Assembly: GCA_002448445.1 (NCBI GenBank)
Contig: DJYC01000060.1
Coordinates: 1-11,367, forward strand
From: Treponema sp. UBA6988
GTDB lineage: Bacteria > Spirochaetota > Spirochaetia > Treponematales > Treponemataceae
Reading direction: 5' to 3'
Length of the DNA: 11,367 bases
The notes under the pieces were generated by a model. That model was not told where the DNA came from, ran no database searches, and saw only the letters and a list, made by a program, of their open reading frames with translations. Numbering within the stretch: the stretch's first letter is position 1; the number at the start of each line of letters is the position of its first letter. Positions 5,774-11,367 of this stretch are shown one piece after another. Both the position numbers and the translations under genes were made by a program.

Positions 5774-6700
5774 ATGACTCTTCAGCAGCTAAAATATGTT
5801 ATAGGTATTGCCGAATATGGCTCGCTGAACAAGGCAGCAGACAAGCTCTACATATCCCAGCCCTCGCTCACAAGCACGATACACGACCTTGAGGATGAGC
5901 TTGGAATCAAGATTTTTAACCGCAACTCCCGGGGCGTAACCCTCACTCAGGAAGGGCAAGACTTTCTAAGCAGCGCAAAGGAACTCTACCTTAACTACGA
6001 AACGGTAATGGAACCCTACCTGAAGGGAAAAAGTTCCAAAAAGAAATTCGGAATTTCAACCCAGCACTATTCCTTTGCCCTAAAGAGCTTTGTAGAAATG
6101 GTCAAGAGATTCAATACGGAGGAATACGCATTCGCAATCCGCGAGACTCGTACCAAGGAAGTTATAGAAGACGTGACTCTGCTCAAAAGCCAGATTGGAA
6201 TAATCTACCTGAGCGATTTTAACCGCAGCGTAATACAAAAACTTTTAAAGTCCAACGGCCTGGAATTCCACCCGCTCATCGAATGCAAGGCCTATGTCTA
6301 CCTCTGGAAAGGACACCCGCTTGCATCAAACAAGTCCATCAGCTTTGAAGAGCTTACGGGCTACCCCTGCCTGTCATTTGAGCAGGACGACAACGACTCC
6401 GTTTATTTTGCGGAGGAAATCCTTTCAACCAAGGAATACCACCGAACCATAAAGACCAACGACCGTGCCTCCATGCTGAATTTGATGGTTGGCCTCAACG
6501 GCTACACGCTCTGTTCGGGAATCATCAGCGAGGAGCTAAACGGTTCCACATACACGGCAATCCCCTTCCGCGAGACACGCGAAAACATCAACCGCGTGAT
6601 GGAAATAGGCTACATCACAAAGAAGGACTTCATCCTTAACGAGGTTGGGCAAATTTATATAGAAGAAATGAAAAAATACCTTGCCAACTGCACAAGCTGA
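5774..6700 (+). CDS. LysR-family regulator, CmbR-like, of sulfur amino-acid genes
   Basis: This is a 308-residue LysR-type transcription factor. Residues 1-60 are the winged HTH, with LKYVIGIAEYGSLNKAADKL, ISQPSLTSTIHDLEDELG and FNRNSRGVTLTQEG. Residues about 90-300 are the effector-binding domain. The segment TNDRASMLNLMVGLNGYTLCSG and the closing MEIGYITKKDF resemble the CmbR/HomR-like regulators of cysteine and methionine genes in Firmicutes, whose effectors are sulfur-pathway metabolites such as O-acetylserine or homocysteine. This subgroup call is from memory. The start is the ATG at 5774, preceded by AGGAGG 7 nt upstream; an in-frame TTG at 5726 would add 16 residues with no ribosome site. 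It heads the hydrolase-PLP enzyme-synthase cluster and is the obvious regulator of it, possibly through the dyad at 5663-5681. Confidence 0.87.
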   Translation: MTLQQLKYVIGIAEYGSLNKAADKLYISQPSLTSTIHDLEDELGIKIFNRNSRGVTLTQEGQDFLSSAKELYLNYETVMEPYLKGKSSKKKFGISTQHYSFALKSFVEMVKRFNTEEYAFAIRETRTKEVIEDVTLLKSQIGIIYLSDFNRSVIQKLLKSNGLEFHPLIECKAYVYLWKGHPLASNKSISFEELTGYPCLSFEQDDNDSVYFAEEILSTKEYHRTIKTNDRASMLNLMVGLNGYTLCSGIISEELNGSTYTAIPFRETRENINRVMEIGYITKKDFILNEVGQIYIEEMKKYLANCTS

Positions 6701-6719
6701 CAGCAGGAAAATAATTAAA

Positions 6720-6725
6720 AGGAGG
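6720..6725 (+). promoter_or_regulatory. Ribosome binding site fixing the hydrolase start
   Basis: AGGAGG lies 6 nt before the ATG at 6732. The reading frame is open further upstream, overlapping the LysR gene, but that extension has no ribosome site. Confidence 0.75.
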
Positions 6726-6731
6726 TGCAAT

Positions 6732-7595
6732 ATGCCGCATTTGAACTTGAACTATCTTTTTTCTGACCCGGAAGCTATGGATGCCCATGCACTTCCAAAC
6801 TATGACGGACTTGATTTTGTAAGCGCAGGAAGCCATATCTACGGAGAAATCATGTGGCCCAGCGGAGAATTCAAAAAGCCCCACCCCTGCGTAATAATGC
6901 TCCACGGTTTTCCGGGCAGCGCAAGGAATGACGACATAAGCCACGCCCTCTGCAGAATGGGATGCGTTGTTTTGGTTCCCCACCACCGCGGAGCCTGGGG
7001 CAGCCAGGGAAAATACCTCGTGACCCACTGCGTTGAAGATGCCTACAACCTTGCAGTCCACGCAAGGAGCGAAGACTTTGCAAAAAAGTATGCCGTGGAC
7101 AGGGACAACATCTTCCTGCTAGGGCACAGCATGGGAGGAAATTCAGCACTCAACGCAGGAAAGAGCATTCCATGGATTCGCGGGCTTATTCTCGTTGCCC
7201 CCTACGACCCTACATGCCTCCTGCAGAAGTCCAAGGAAGAATACCTTAGCGCACTGCTCAACGAGGGCAAAATCCTGAACTCAGACGGAACCGATGCAAT
7301 CTACGAGGACATCCTCAAAAACCGCGGTAACTTTGAATTTACAAATGCCTACCCGAATGTAAGGGACAAAAACATACTGATAATTTCCGCCCTCTACGAT
7401 TCGGTATCCATAAATGACAAAATGATTGCACCGCTTTGGAAGCTGCTTTCCAACGGAGCCAAGGAAACTCAGGAAAGCGATGCGTCAAAGACCATACACC
7501 GCCTGGTTGAATACCCGACCGAGCACGGAATACTGGGCAGGAGAATCAGCATGATAAAGGAAATCGGCAAATTTGTGGACGAATGTTCCATCTAA
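6732..7595 (+). CDS. Alpha/beta hydrolase of unknown substrate
   Basis: A 287-residue cytosolic serine hydrolase of the alpha/beta fold, in the style of dienelactone hydrolase or prolyl-oligopeptidase-like esterases. The oxyanion strand VIMLHGFPGS is at residues 54-63. The nucleophile elbow is GHSMGG (131-136) with Ser133. The likely acid is Asp223 in ISALYDSV, and the likely base is His265 in PTEHGI. HHRGAWGSQGKY (84-95) is the usual segment before the elbow. No signal peptide is seen. It starts 31 bp after the LysR gene stops and 61 bp before the transsulfuration enzyme, so it is probably in the same operon. This suggests it acts on a sulfur compound or an acylated amino acid, such as a thioester, an S-acyl thiol or an O-acyl amino-acid derivative, but no substrate can be read from the sequence. 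Confidence 0.85.
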   Translation: MPHLNLNYLFSDPEAMDAHALPNYDGLDFVSAGSHIYGEIMWPSGEFKKPHPCVIMLHGFPGSARNDDISHALCRMGCVVLVPHHRGAWGSQGKYLVTHCVEDAYNLAVHARSEDFAKKYAVDRDNIFLLGHSMGGNSALNAGKSIPWIRGLILVAPYDPTCLLQKSKEEYLSALLNEGKILNSDGTDAIYEDILKNRGNFEFTNAYPNVRDKNILIISALYDSVSINDKMIAPLWKLLSNGAKETQESDASKTIHRLVEYPTEHGILGRRISMIKEIGKFVDECSI

Positions 7596-7607
7596 AAATA
7601 GGCGGTT

Positions 7608-7632
7608 TGCGCGCTAAAGTGCGTGCATTTAT
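7608..7632 (+). promoter_or_regulatory. Small hairpin between the hydrolase and PLP enzyme genes
   Basis: TGCGCGC (7608-7614) pairs with GCGTGCA (7621-7627), including one G-T pair, over a 6-nt loop, and is followed by TTTATT. It could be a weak intercistronic terminator or an RNA-processing/stability hairpin that tunes the downstream genes. It is short and may be chance. Confidence 0.3.
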
Positions 7633-7656
7633 TCTAGCATGATAAGGAAATAAATT

Positions 7657-8817
7657 ATGGAAAAAAACTACAGGCAAATCGAATCAGCATTAATCCACGG
7701 GGGTATCTACGGCGACCCGCTGACAGGAGCGGTAAACGTTCCCATCTACCAGACTTCCACCTACGAGCAGCAGGGTCTGGGACAGAACAAGGGCTGGGAA
7801 TATTCCCGCACAGGAAACCCCACACGCGCAGCCCTTGAAGCACTGATTGCGGAACTTGAAGGAGGAAGCCACGGCTTTGCCTTTGCATCAGGAATGGCTG
7901 CAAGCACTGCCGTAATAAGCCTATTTAAAAGCGGAGACAAAATCCTTATCTCCAGCAACGTCTACGGCGGCACCTTCCGCGTACTGGACAAAATTTTCAA
8001 GAACTTTGGCATAAGCTATTCAATAGAAGACACGACAAACCTAAAGACACTCGAAGAGAAAATCACGGATGACGTAAAGGCCATCTGGATTGAAAGCCCA
8101 GCCAACCCCCTGCTTACAATCACTGACCTTGAAGGAATTGCAAAGCTTGCAAAAAAACACAATATCCTTTCCATCGTTGACAACACCTTCATGACACCCT
8201 ACATTCAGCGGCCGATTGAAAAGGGAATCGACATCGTTGTCCACAGCGCAACAAAATACCTTGGCGGACATTCAGACGTGGTTGCAGGACTTGCAGTTGT
8301 CCACGACAAAATCCTGGCAGAAAGAATCGCCTTCATACAGAATGCCACCGGCGGAGTTCTAGGCCCCTTTGACTCATTCCTTTTAATCCGCGGAATAAAA
8401 ACTTTGGGAGTAAGATTAGACCGCCATGTTGCAAATGCGGAAAAAATTGCAGTCCACCTGCAAAAACATCCGGCAGTAAGGAACATCTACTATCCTGGAC
8501 TTGCCACGGACCCTGGCTACGAGCTGAACAAAAAGCAGGCAAAAAACGGCGGGGCCATGATTTCCTTTGAGCTGCACGAAGGTTATGACATCAAGAAATT
8601 CTTTTCGTCACTAAAGCTTATTGCACTTGCAGAAAGCCTTGGCGGAGTAGAAAGCCTTGCATGCCACCCGGCCAGCATGACCCACGCATCAATCCCCAAG
8701 AAAATCCGCGACAAGGTTGGAATCACGGAAGGCCTCATACGCCTTTCTGTAGGAATTGAAGGCGCGGACGATATCATTGCCGACGTTGACCAGGCAATCG
8801 AATCCAGCAGGCAGTAA
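7657..8817 (+). CDS. mccB: Cystathionine gamma-lyase/gamma-synthase family PLP enzyme
   Basis: A 386-residue Cys/Met-metabolism PLP enzyme of normal full length. Visible motifs are PIYQTSTY (29-36), YSRTGNPTR (49-57), FASGMAAS (76-83), ESPANP (146-151), VDNTF (174-178), the Schiff-base lysine in HSATKYLGGHSD (Lys200), SLGGVESL (327-334) and GLIRLSVGIE (359-368). The family makes or cleaves cystathionine; sequence alone does not cleanly separate MetB (gamma-synthase) from MccB (gamma-lyase). I prefer MccB because the next gene, 23 bp downstream, has MccA-like motifs, and that pair performs reverse transsulfuration from homocysteine to cysteine in Bacillus. An AAGGAA ribosome site precedes the ATG. 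The alternative is MetB working with an ordinary cysteine synthase. The family is near certain; the direction of the reaction is inferred. Confidence 0.85.
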   Translation: MEKNYRQIESALIHGGIYGDPLTGAVNVPIYQTSTYEQQGLGQNKGWEYSRTGNPTRAALEALIAELEGGSHGFAFASGMAASTAVISLFKSGDKILISSNVYGGTFRVLDKIFKNFGISYSIEDTTNLKTLEEKITDDVKAIWIESPANPLLTITDLEGIAKLAKKHNILSIVDNTFMTPYIQRPIEKGIDIVVHSATKYLGGHSDVVAGLAVVHDKILAERIAFIQNATGGVLGPFDSFLLIRGIKTLGVRLDRHVANAEKIAVHLQKHPAVRNIYYPGLATDPGYELNKKQAKNGGAMISFELHEGYDIKKFFSSLKLIALAESLGGVESLACHPASMTHASIPKKIRDKVGITEGLIRLSVGIEGADDIIADVDQAIESSRQ

Positions 8818-8840
8818 GGCTAATAGAAGCGGAGAAAAAC

Positions 8841-9752
8841 ATGAAGTATTACAATGGAATGCAGGAGCTGGTCGGAAACACGCCGCTCGTAAAACTGAAC
8901 AACGTCGGTATGCCGGAGGGGGTCAGTCTTTTTGCAAAGCTTGAGCTTTACAATCCCAGCGGAAGCGTAAAGGACAGGACAGGCCGCTTTATGGTTCAGG
9001 CAGCAGAAGAGCAGGGGCTTCTTGTGCCGGGCGGTACAATCGTAGAAGGAACGGCAGGAAACACCGGGCTTGGAATTGCCTTTGCAGCACTAAACAAGGG
9101 CTACCGTGTAATCTTTGTGGTGCCGGAAAAATTCTCCCAGGAAAAGCAGACGCTTATGCGTGCCCTGGGGGCGGAAATTGTAAACACACCGAGAGCAGAA
9201 GGAATGCTGGGGGCTGCCCGCAAGGCTGAAGAAATCAAGGCCGGAATAAAGGGAAGCGTAAGCCTTAAGCAGTTTGAAAACCCGGCAAACCCGCTTGCCC
9301 ACTACAAAACTACAGGCCCCGAAATCTACGATGCGCTTGAAGGAAAAATTGACTACCTGATTGCGGGAGCAGGAAGCGGCGGAACATACGCAGGCATAGT
9401 CCGCTACCTAAAGGAAAAGAATCCAAATATAAAGGGAATACTCGCAGACCCTGTCGGAAGCAGCATGGCTGGCGGTGAGCACGGCGACTACAACATAGAG
9501 GGTATCGGAAACGACTTTGTTCCAAAAACCATGGACATGAGTCTTGTTGACGGTGTTGTAAAAGTAAATGACGATGACGCATTCAACGGTGCACGCACAC
9601 TTGCCAAAAAGGAAGGAATCATTGCAGGCTCTTCCAGCGGAGCCGCATTTGCAGCCGCAGTAAAATTTGCCGAGCAGGGGCACAAGGGAAACTTTGTCAT
9701 AGTCCTGCCCGACCGTGGTGACAGATATTTCTCCAAGAACCTCTTTGAATAA
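8841..9752 (+). CDS. mccA: Cysteine synthase-fold enzyme, likely OAS-dependent cystathionine beta-synthase
   Basis: A 303-residue fold-type II PLP enzyme. Motifs are LVGNTPLVKL (10-19), NPSGSVKDR (38-46) with PLP lysine Lys44, EGTAGNTGLG (69-78), GAGSGGT (176-182), EGIG (220-223) and GSSSGAA (263-269), ending PDRGDRYFSKNLFE. Classical CysK usually has EPTSGNTG and GTGTGGT-like versions. The EGTAGNTG and GAGSGGT forms, and the GDRYFSKN tail, remind me of MccA/YrhA, which joins O-acetylserine with homocysteine to make cystathionine. With the adjacent gamma-lyase-type gene this would close a homocysteine-to-cysteine route. A plain O-acetylserine sulfhydrylase remains possible. There is no CBS regulatory domain. 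GGAG stands upstream of the ATG. It is the last gene of the LysR-led cluster. Confidence 0.85.
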   Translation: MKYYNGMQELVGNTPLVKLNNVGMPEGVSLFAKLELYNPSGSVKDRTGRFMVQAAEEQGLLVPGGTIVEGTAGNTGLGIAFAALNKGYRVIFVVPEKFSQEKQTLMRALGAEIVNTPRAEGMLGAARKAEEIKAGIKGSVSLKQFENPANPLAHYKTTGPEIYDALEGKIDYLIAGAGSGGTYAGIVRYLKEKNPNIKGILADPVGSSMAGGEHGDYNIEGIGNDFVPKTMDMSLVDGVVKVNDDDAFNGARTLAKKEGIIAGSSSGAAFAAAVKFAEQGHKGNFVIVLPDRGDRYFSKNLFE

Positions 9753-9827
9753 AATGACCGGAAATCCCTTGAAGCATTTTGAGCCCGCCTTGAAATCTTC
9801 TTGGGATTTTCCTCCTCAAGCGTCATT
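9753..9827. terminator. Imperfect palindrome after the sulfur cluster, possible terminator
   Basis: Directly after the stop codon, GGAAATCCC (9760-9768) pairs with GGGATTTTCC (9803-9812). The stem continues inward as GAAG/CTTC across a T-T internal loop, and AATGAC (9753-9758) can pair with GTCATT (9822-9827) outside. There is no clean T-run, so it is either a weak terminator or a small repeat element. Confidence 0.45.
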
Positions 9828-9847
9828 GCAAGTTAAAGCCTGTCCGC

Positions 9848-9874
9848 TTTACAAAGCTGTATTTATGCTATAAC
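9848..9874 (+). promoter_or_regulatory. Candidate promoter of the alkylation repair gene (leaderless)
   Basis: TTTACA (9848-9853) and TATAAC (9869-9874) are spaced by 15 bp. The -10 box ends 8 nt before the ATG at 9883 and there is no Shine-Dalgarno site, so the transcript would begin at or next to the start codon. Confidence 0.45.
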
Positions 9875-9882
9875 CTTTTTTC

Positions 9883-10584
9883 ATGAAAACAAACAAAATA
9901 CAAGAGCAGTTATTTTCCTTGCAAGATGCCCAGTACGCAGCCTTTACTGCAAGGATAATTCCCACGGTTGACCGCGACAGCATTATTGGAATACGCACCC
10001 CTGCCCTACGCGCCTTTGCAAAGGAACTGGTCAGGAAGGAAGATAAGGCAGCCGCCCCTGAAGAATTTTTAAATGGCCTTCCCCATAAATATTTTGAAGA
10101 AAACCAGCTGCATGCCTTTGTAATTTCCCTGGAAAAAGATTTTGACAAATGCGTATCCCATGTAGAAAAATTTCTTCCCTACATAGACAACTGGGCAACC
10201 TGCGACCAGCTTTCGCCAAAGTCATTCAAAAAAGAAAAAGAGAAGCTTCTTCCATACATTAAAAAGTGGATAAAATCAGAAAAGACCTACACAGTCCGCT
10301 TTGCAATAGGAATGCTGATGCAGCACTTTTTAGACGAAAACTTTTGTGAGCAGTACGCAAGCATGGTGGCAAAGGTAAAGTCTGATGAATACTATGTTAA
10401 CATGATGAGGGCCTGGTATTTTGCAACGGCACTTGCAAAGCAGTACAACCTTATTCTGCCCTACATTCAGCAAAAAAAATTGGACGCATGGACACACAAC
10501 AAGGCTATCCAAAAAAGCATAGAAAGCTACAGGATTACAGAGGAAGAAAAAAATTACCTTCGAACGCTAAAGGTCTCTCTGTAA
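9883..10584 (+). CDS. DNA alkylation repair enzyme, AlkD family
   Basis: A 233-residue, all-helical HEAT-repeat-like DNA glycosylase of the AlkD/DNA_alkylation_repair family, which removes positively charged alkylated bases such as 3- and 7-methylpurines. Motifs seen are IGIRTPALRAFAKEL (35-49), the signature DNWATCD (102-108) with Trp104 and the presumed catalytic Asp108, YTVRFAIGMLM (136-146) with Arg139, KSDEYYVNMMRAWYFATALAKQY (166-188) with Trp178, and THNKAIQKSIESYR (204-217). The length is normal for the family. It has its own likely leaderless promoter and is not part of the sulfur operon. Its 3' end lies 6 bp from that of the convergent helix-turn-helix gene. The assignment is confident; a role in an alkylation response is inferred from the family only. 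Confidence 0.9.
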   Translation: MKTNKIQEQLFSLQDAQYAAFTARIIPTVDRDSIIGIRTPALRAFAKELVRKEDKAAAPEEFLNGLPHKYFEENQLHAFVISLEKDFDKCVSHVEKFLPYIDNWATCDQLSPKSFKKEKEKLLPYIKKWIKSEKTYTVRFAIGMLMQHFLDENFCEQYASMVAKVKSDEYYVNMMRAWYFATALAKQYNLILPYIQQKKLDAWTHNKAIQKSIESYRITEEEKNYLRTLKVSL

Positions 10585-10590
10585 CATCCC

Positions 10591-11157
10591 CTAGCGAACT
10601 TTTGTGCCAAGCGGTTCAAGGCCGTGGCGGACAAGCAGCTCATTTACATCGTCAACGCTGTCAAGGTTCTGCCTTAGCGCATCCGTTATGATTTTGGAAA
10701 AGACGCTTCCTGGAACAAAGGCATGCCCCGCCCTTTCTAGGAGAAGCTTTGTCTCTGAAAGGTTAAGCTTTAGGGTAAGGGCAAGGGAAACAACATTTTC
10801 CTGTTTGGGAACAGATTTTTCCGAGCGGATGTTGGAAAAAACCGCCTTGCTCAAGCCCGCCCTTGTGTAAAGGTCAACTTCTTCCATTCCTGCCCTCTCG
10901 CGGAATTTCCTAAGCAGGTCATAAAACTTGTCGTCTTTTTCTACTACAATGCCGCTTTTCTTTAGCTCTTCTTCCGTCTTTTTAAAATGTGCAGCAAGCA
11001 CCTCTGGCGCCTTTAGCGCATAATACTCCTGTATAAGGTTTAGGCAGGCAATCGTCCTTTCCACAAAATTTAGGTACTTGTTCTGGCTTTCCTGAAATTT
11101 ACGGACACAATCGGTAAGTGCCCTGTAAACTTCCAGGGGAATTGTAATCTCTTCCAT
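10591..11157 (-). CDS. Helix-turn-helix protein with unassigned helical N-terminus
   Basis: A 188-residue soluble protein. Residues 1-80 are charged, helical and not recognised. Residues about 80-150 carry an XRE-like helix-turn-helix: FYDLLRKFRERAGM, VDLYTRAGLSKAVFSNIRS (94-112) and NVVSLALTLKLNLSETKLLLERAGHAF (121-147). The last motif strongly resembles a small HTH module (NLdETkdLLerAG) that I recall at the C-terminus of varied, mostly uncharacterised proteins in gut bacteria. The tail 150-188 is helical. No ribosome site precedes the ATG, while TATAAT lies 8 nt upstream, so the mRNA is probably leaderless. It converges on the AlkD gene. The HTH suggests DNA binding, but the target is unknown and a toxin-antitoxin or ligand-sensing role cannot be told. 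Confidence 0.75.
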   Translation of the reverse strand: MEEITIPLEVYRALTDCVRKFQESQNKYLNFVERTIACLNLIQEYYALKAPEVLAAHFKKTEEELKKSGIVVEKDDKFYDLLRKFRERAGMEEVDLYTRAGLSKAVFSNIRSEKSVPKQENVVSLALTLKLNLSETKLLLERAGHAFVPGSVFSKIITDALRQNLDSVDDVNELLVRHGLEPLGTKVR

Positions 11158-11165
11158 AAAGCCAG

Positions 11166-11193
11166 ATTATACCATTTGGGCATCTGAACGCAA
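11166..11193 (-). promoter_or_regulatory. Promoter of the helix-turn-helix gene (leaderless)
   Basis: On the minus strand TTGCGT (11188-11193), a 16-bp spacer and a perfect TATAAT (11166-11171) stand 8 nt before the ATG at 11157. No Shine-Dalgarno site fits between them. Confidence 0.6.
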
Positions 11194-11367
11194 GCGCTTC
11201 ACCTTCGAGTTAACAAGGAAATCAGATTTGGGCTCCACTACCAGAAAAATATAAGTATTATCAGGTACAATTTCGAGTTTCCGTGTTGCAGCAGAAAAAT
11301 TGGCGGAAGCGATTTTTGAACCGAAAAAAATTCTGCACACACAGCGTAGCAAGTGCGTTCGGCGTGC
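11172..11367. other. Unassigned right end of the window
   Basis: Apart from the promoter I see no supported gene here. A minus-strand frame is open from 11167 to the window edge (about 66 codons). It could be the 3' end of a gene lying outside, but its stop overlaps the TATAAT box and the peptide resembles nothing I know. The last 35 bases contain CAGCGTAGC, which is the reverse complement of part of the structured element near 2416-2424. Confidence 0.25.

Noticed and set aside
11167..11352. Minus-strand open frame at the right edge as a gene
   Set aside because: Its stop codon overlaps the TATAAT of the helix-turn-helix gene, there is no ribosome site and nothing recognisable; it could only be the tail of a gene outside the window.

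Overview
The window looks like chromosomal DNA of a host-associated anaerobic bacterium. A Treponema-like spirochaete is my best guess, but it is inferred from gene flavour rather than proven. The grounds are a cytosolic chemoreceptor-type signalling protein paired with a FIST sensor, a CitA/DcuS-type two-component pair, and sulfur amino-acid genes of the kind shared with Clostridia. I see no phage genes, transposase, CRISPR array, tRNA or rRNA.

Layout. The left third (41-3437) is on the minus strand. A FIST-domain sensor (961-2100) and a membrane-less methyl-accepting-chemotaxis signalling protein (41-937) form a tight two-gene operon. Upstream of it lies a gene-free stretch of about 380 bp (2113-2495) holding a GC-rich block of tandem small hairpins and nested inverted repeats (about 2260-2453). 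Next is a 313-residue membrane protein (2496-3437) that appears to join a three-helix PQ-loop domain to a degenerate SGNH-like domain, with a strong ribosome site inside the gene at the domain junction. After a divergent, AT-rich control region with repeated ACTTTC motifs comes a plus-strand sensor kinase/response regulator pair of the CitA-CitB/DcuS-DcuR type (3641-5563). The kinase lacks the usual cytoplasmic PAS domain.

The middle (5774-9752) is a plus-strand sulfur amino-acid cluster: a LysR regulator resembling the CmbR group, an alpha/beta hydrolase of unknown substrate, a cystathionine gamma-lyase/gamma-synthase-type PLP enzyme, and a cysteine-synthase-fold enzyme with MccA-like motifs. 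The last two together could convert homocysteine plus O-acetylserine to cystathionine and then cysteine (reverse transsulfuration), under control of the LysR protein at the head of the cluster.

The right end has an AlkD-type DNA alkylation repair glycosylase (9883-10584), converging within 6 bp on a minus-strand helix-turn-helix protein (10591-11157). The last 210 bp hold that gene's promoter and nothing else I can assign.

Three genes (3641, 9883 and 11157) have a good -10 box only 7-8 nt before the ATG and no Shine-Dalgarno site, which suggests leaderless mRNAs. The other genes carry ordinary GGAGG-type sites. The items most worth a second look are the structured intergenic element, the PQ-loop/SGNH-like fusion with its internal start, the FIST/soluble chemoreceptor pair, and the unknown hydrolase inside the sulfur operon.
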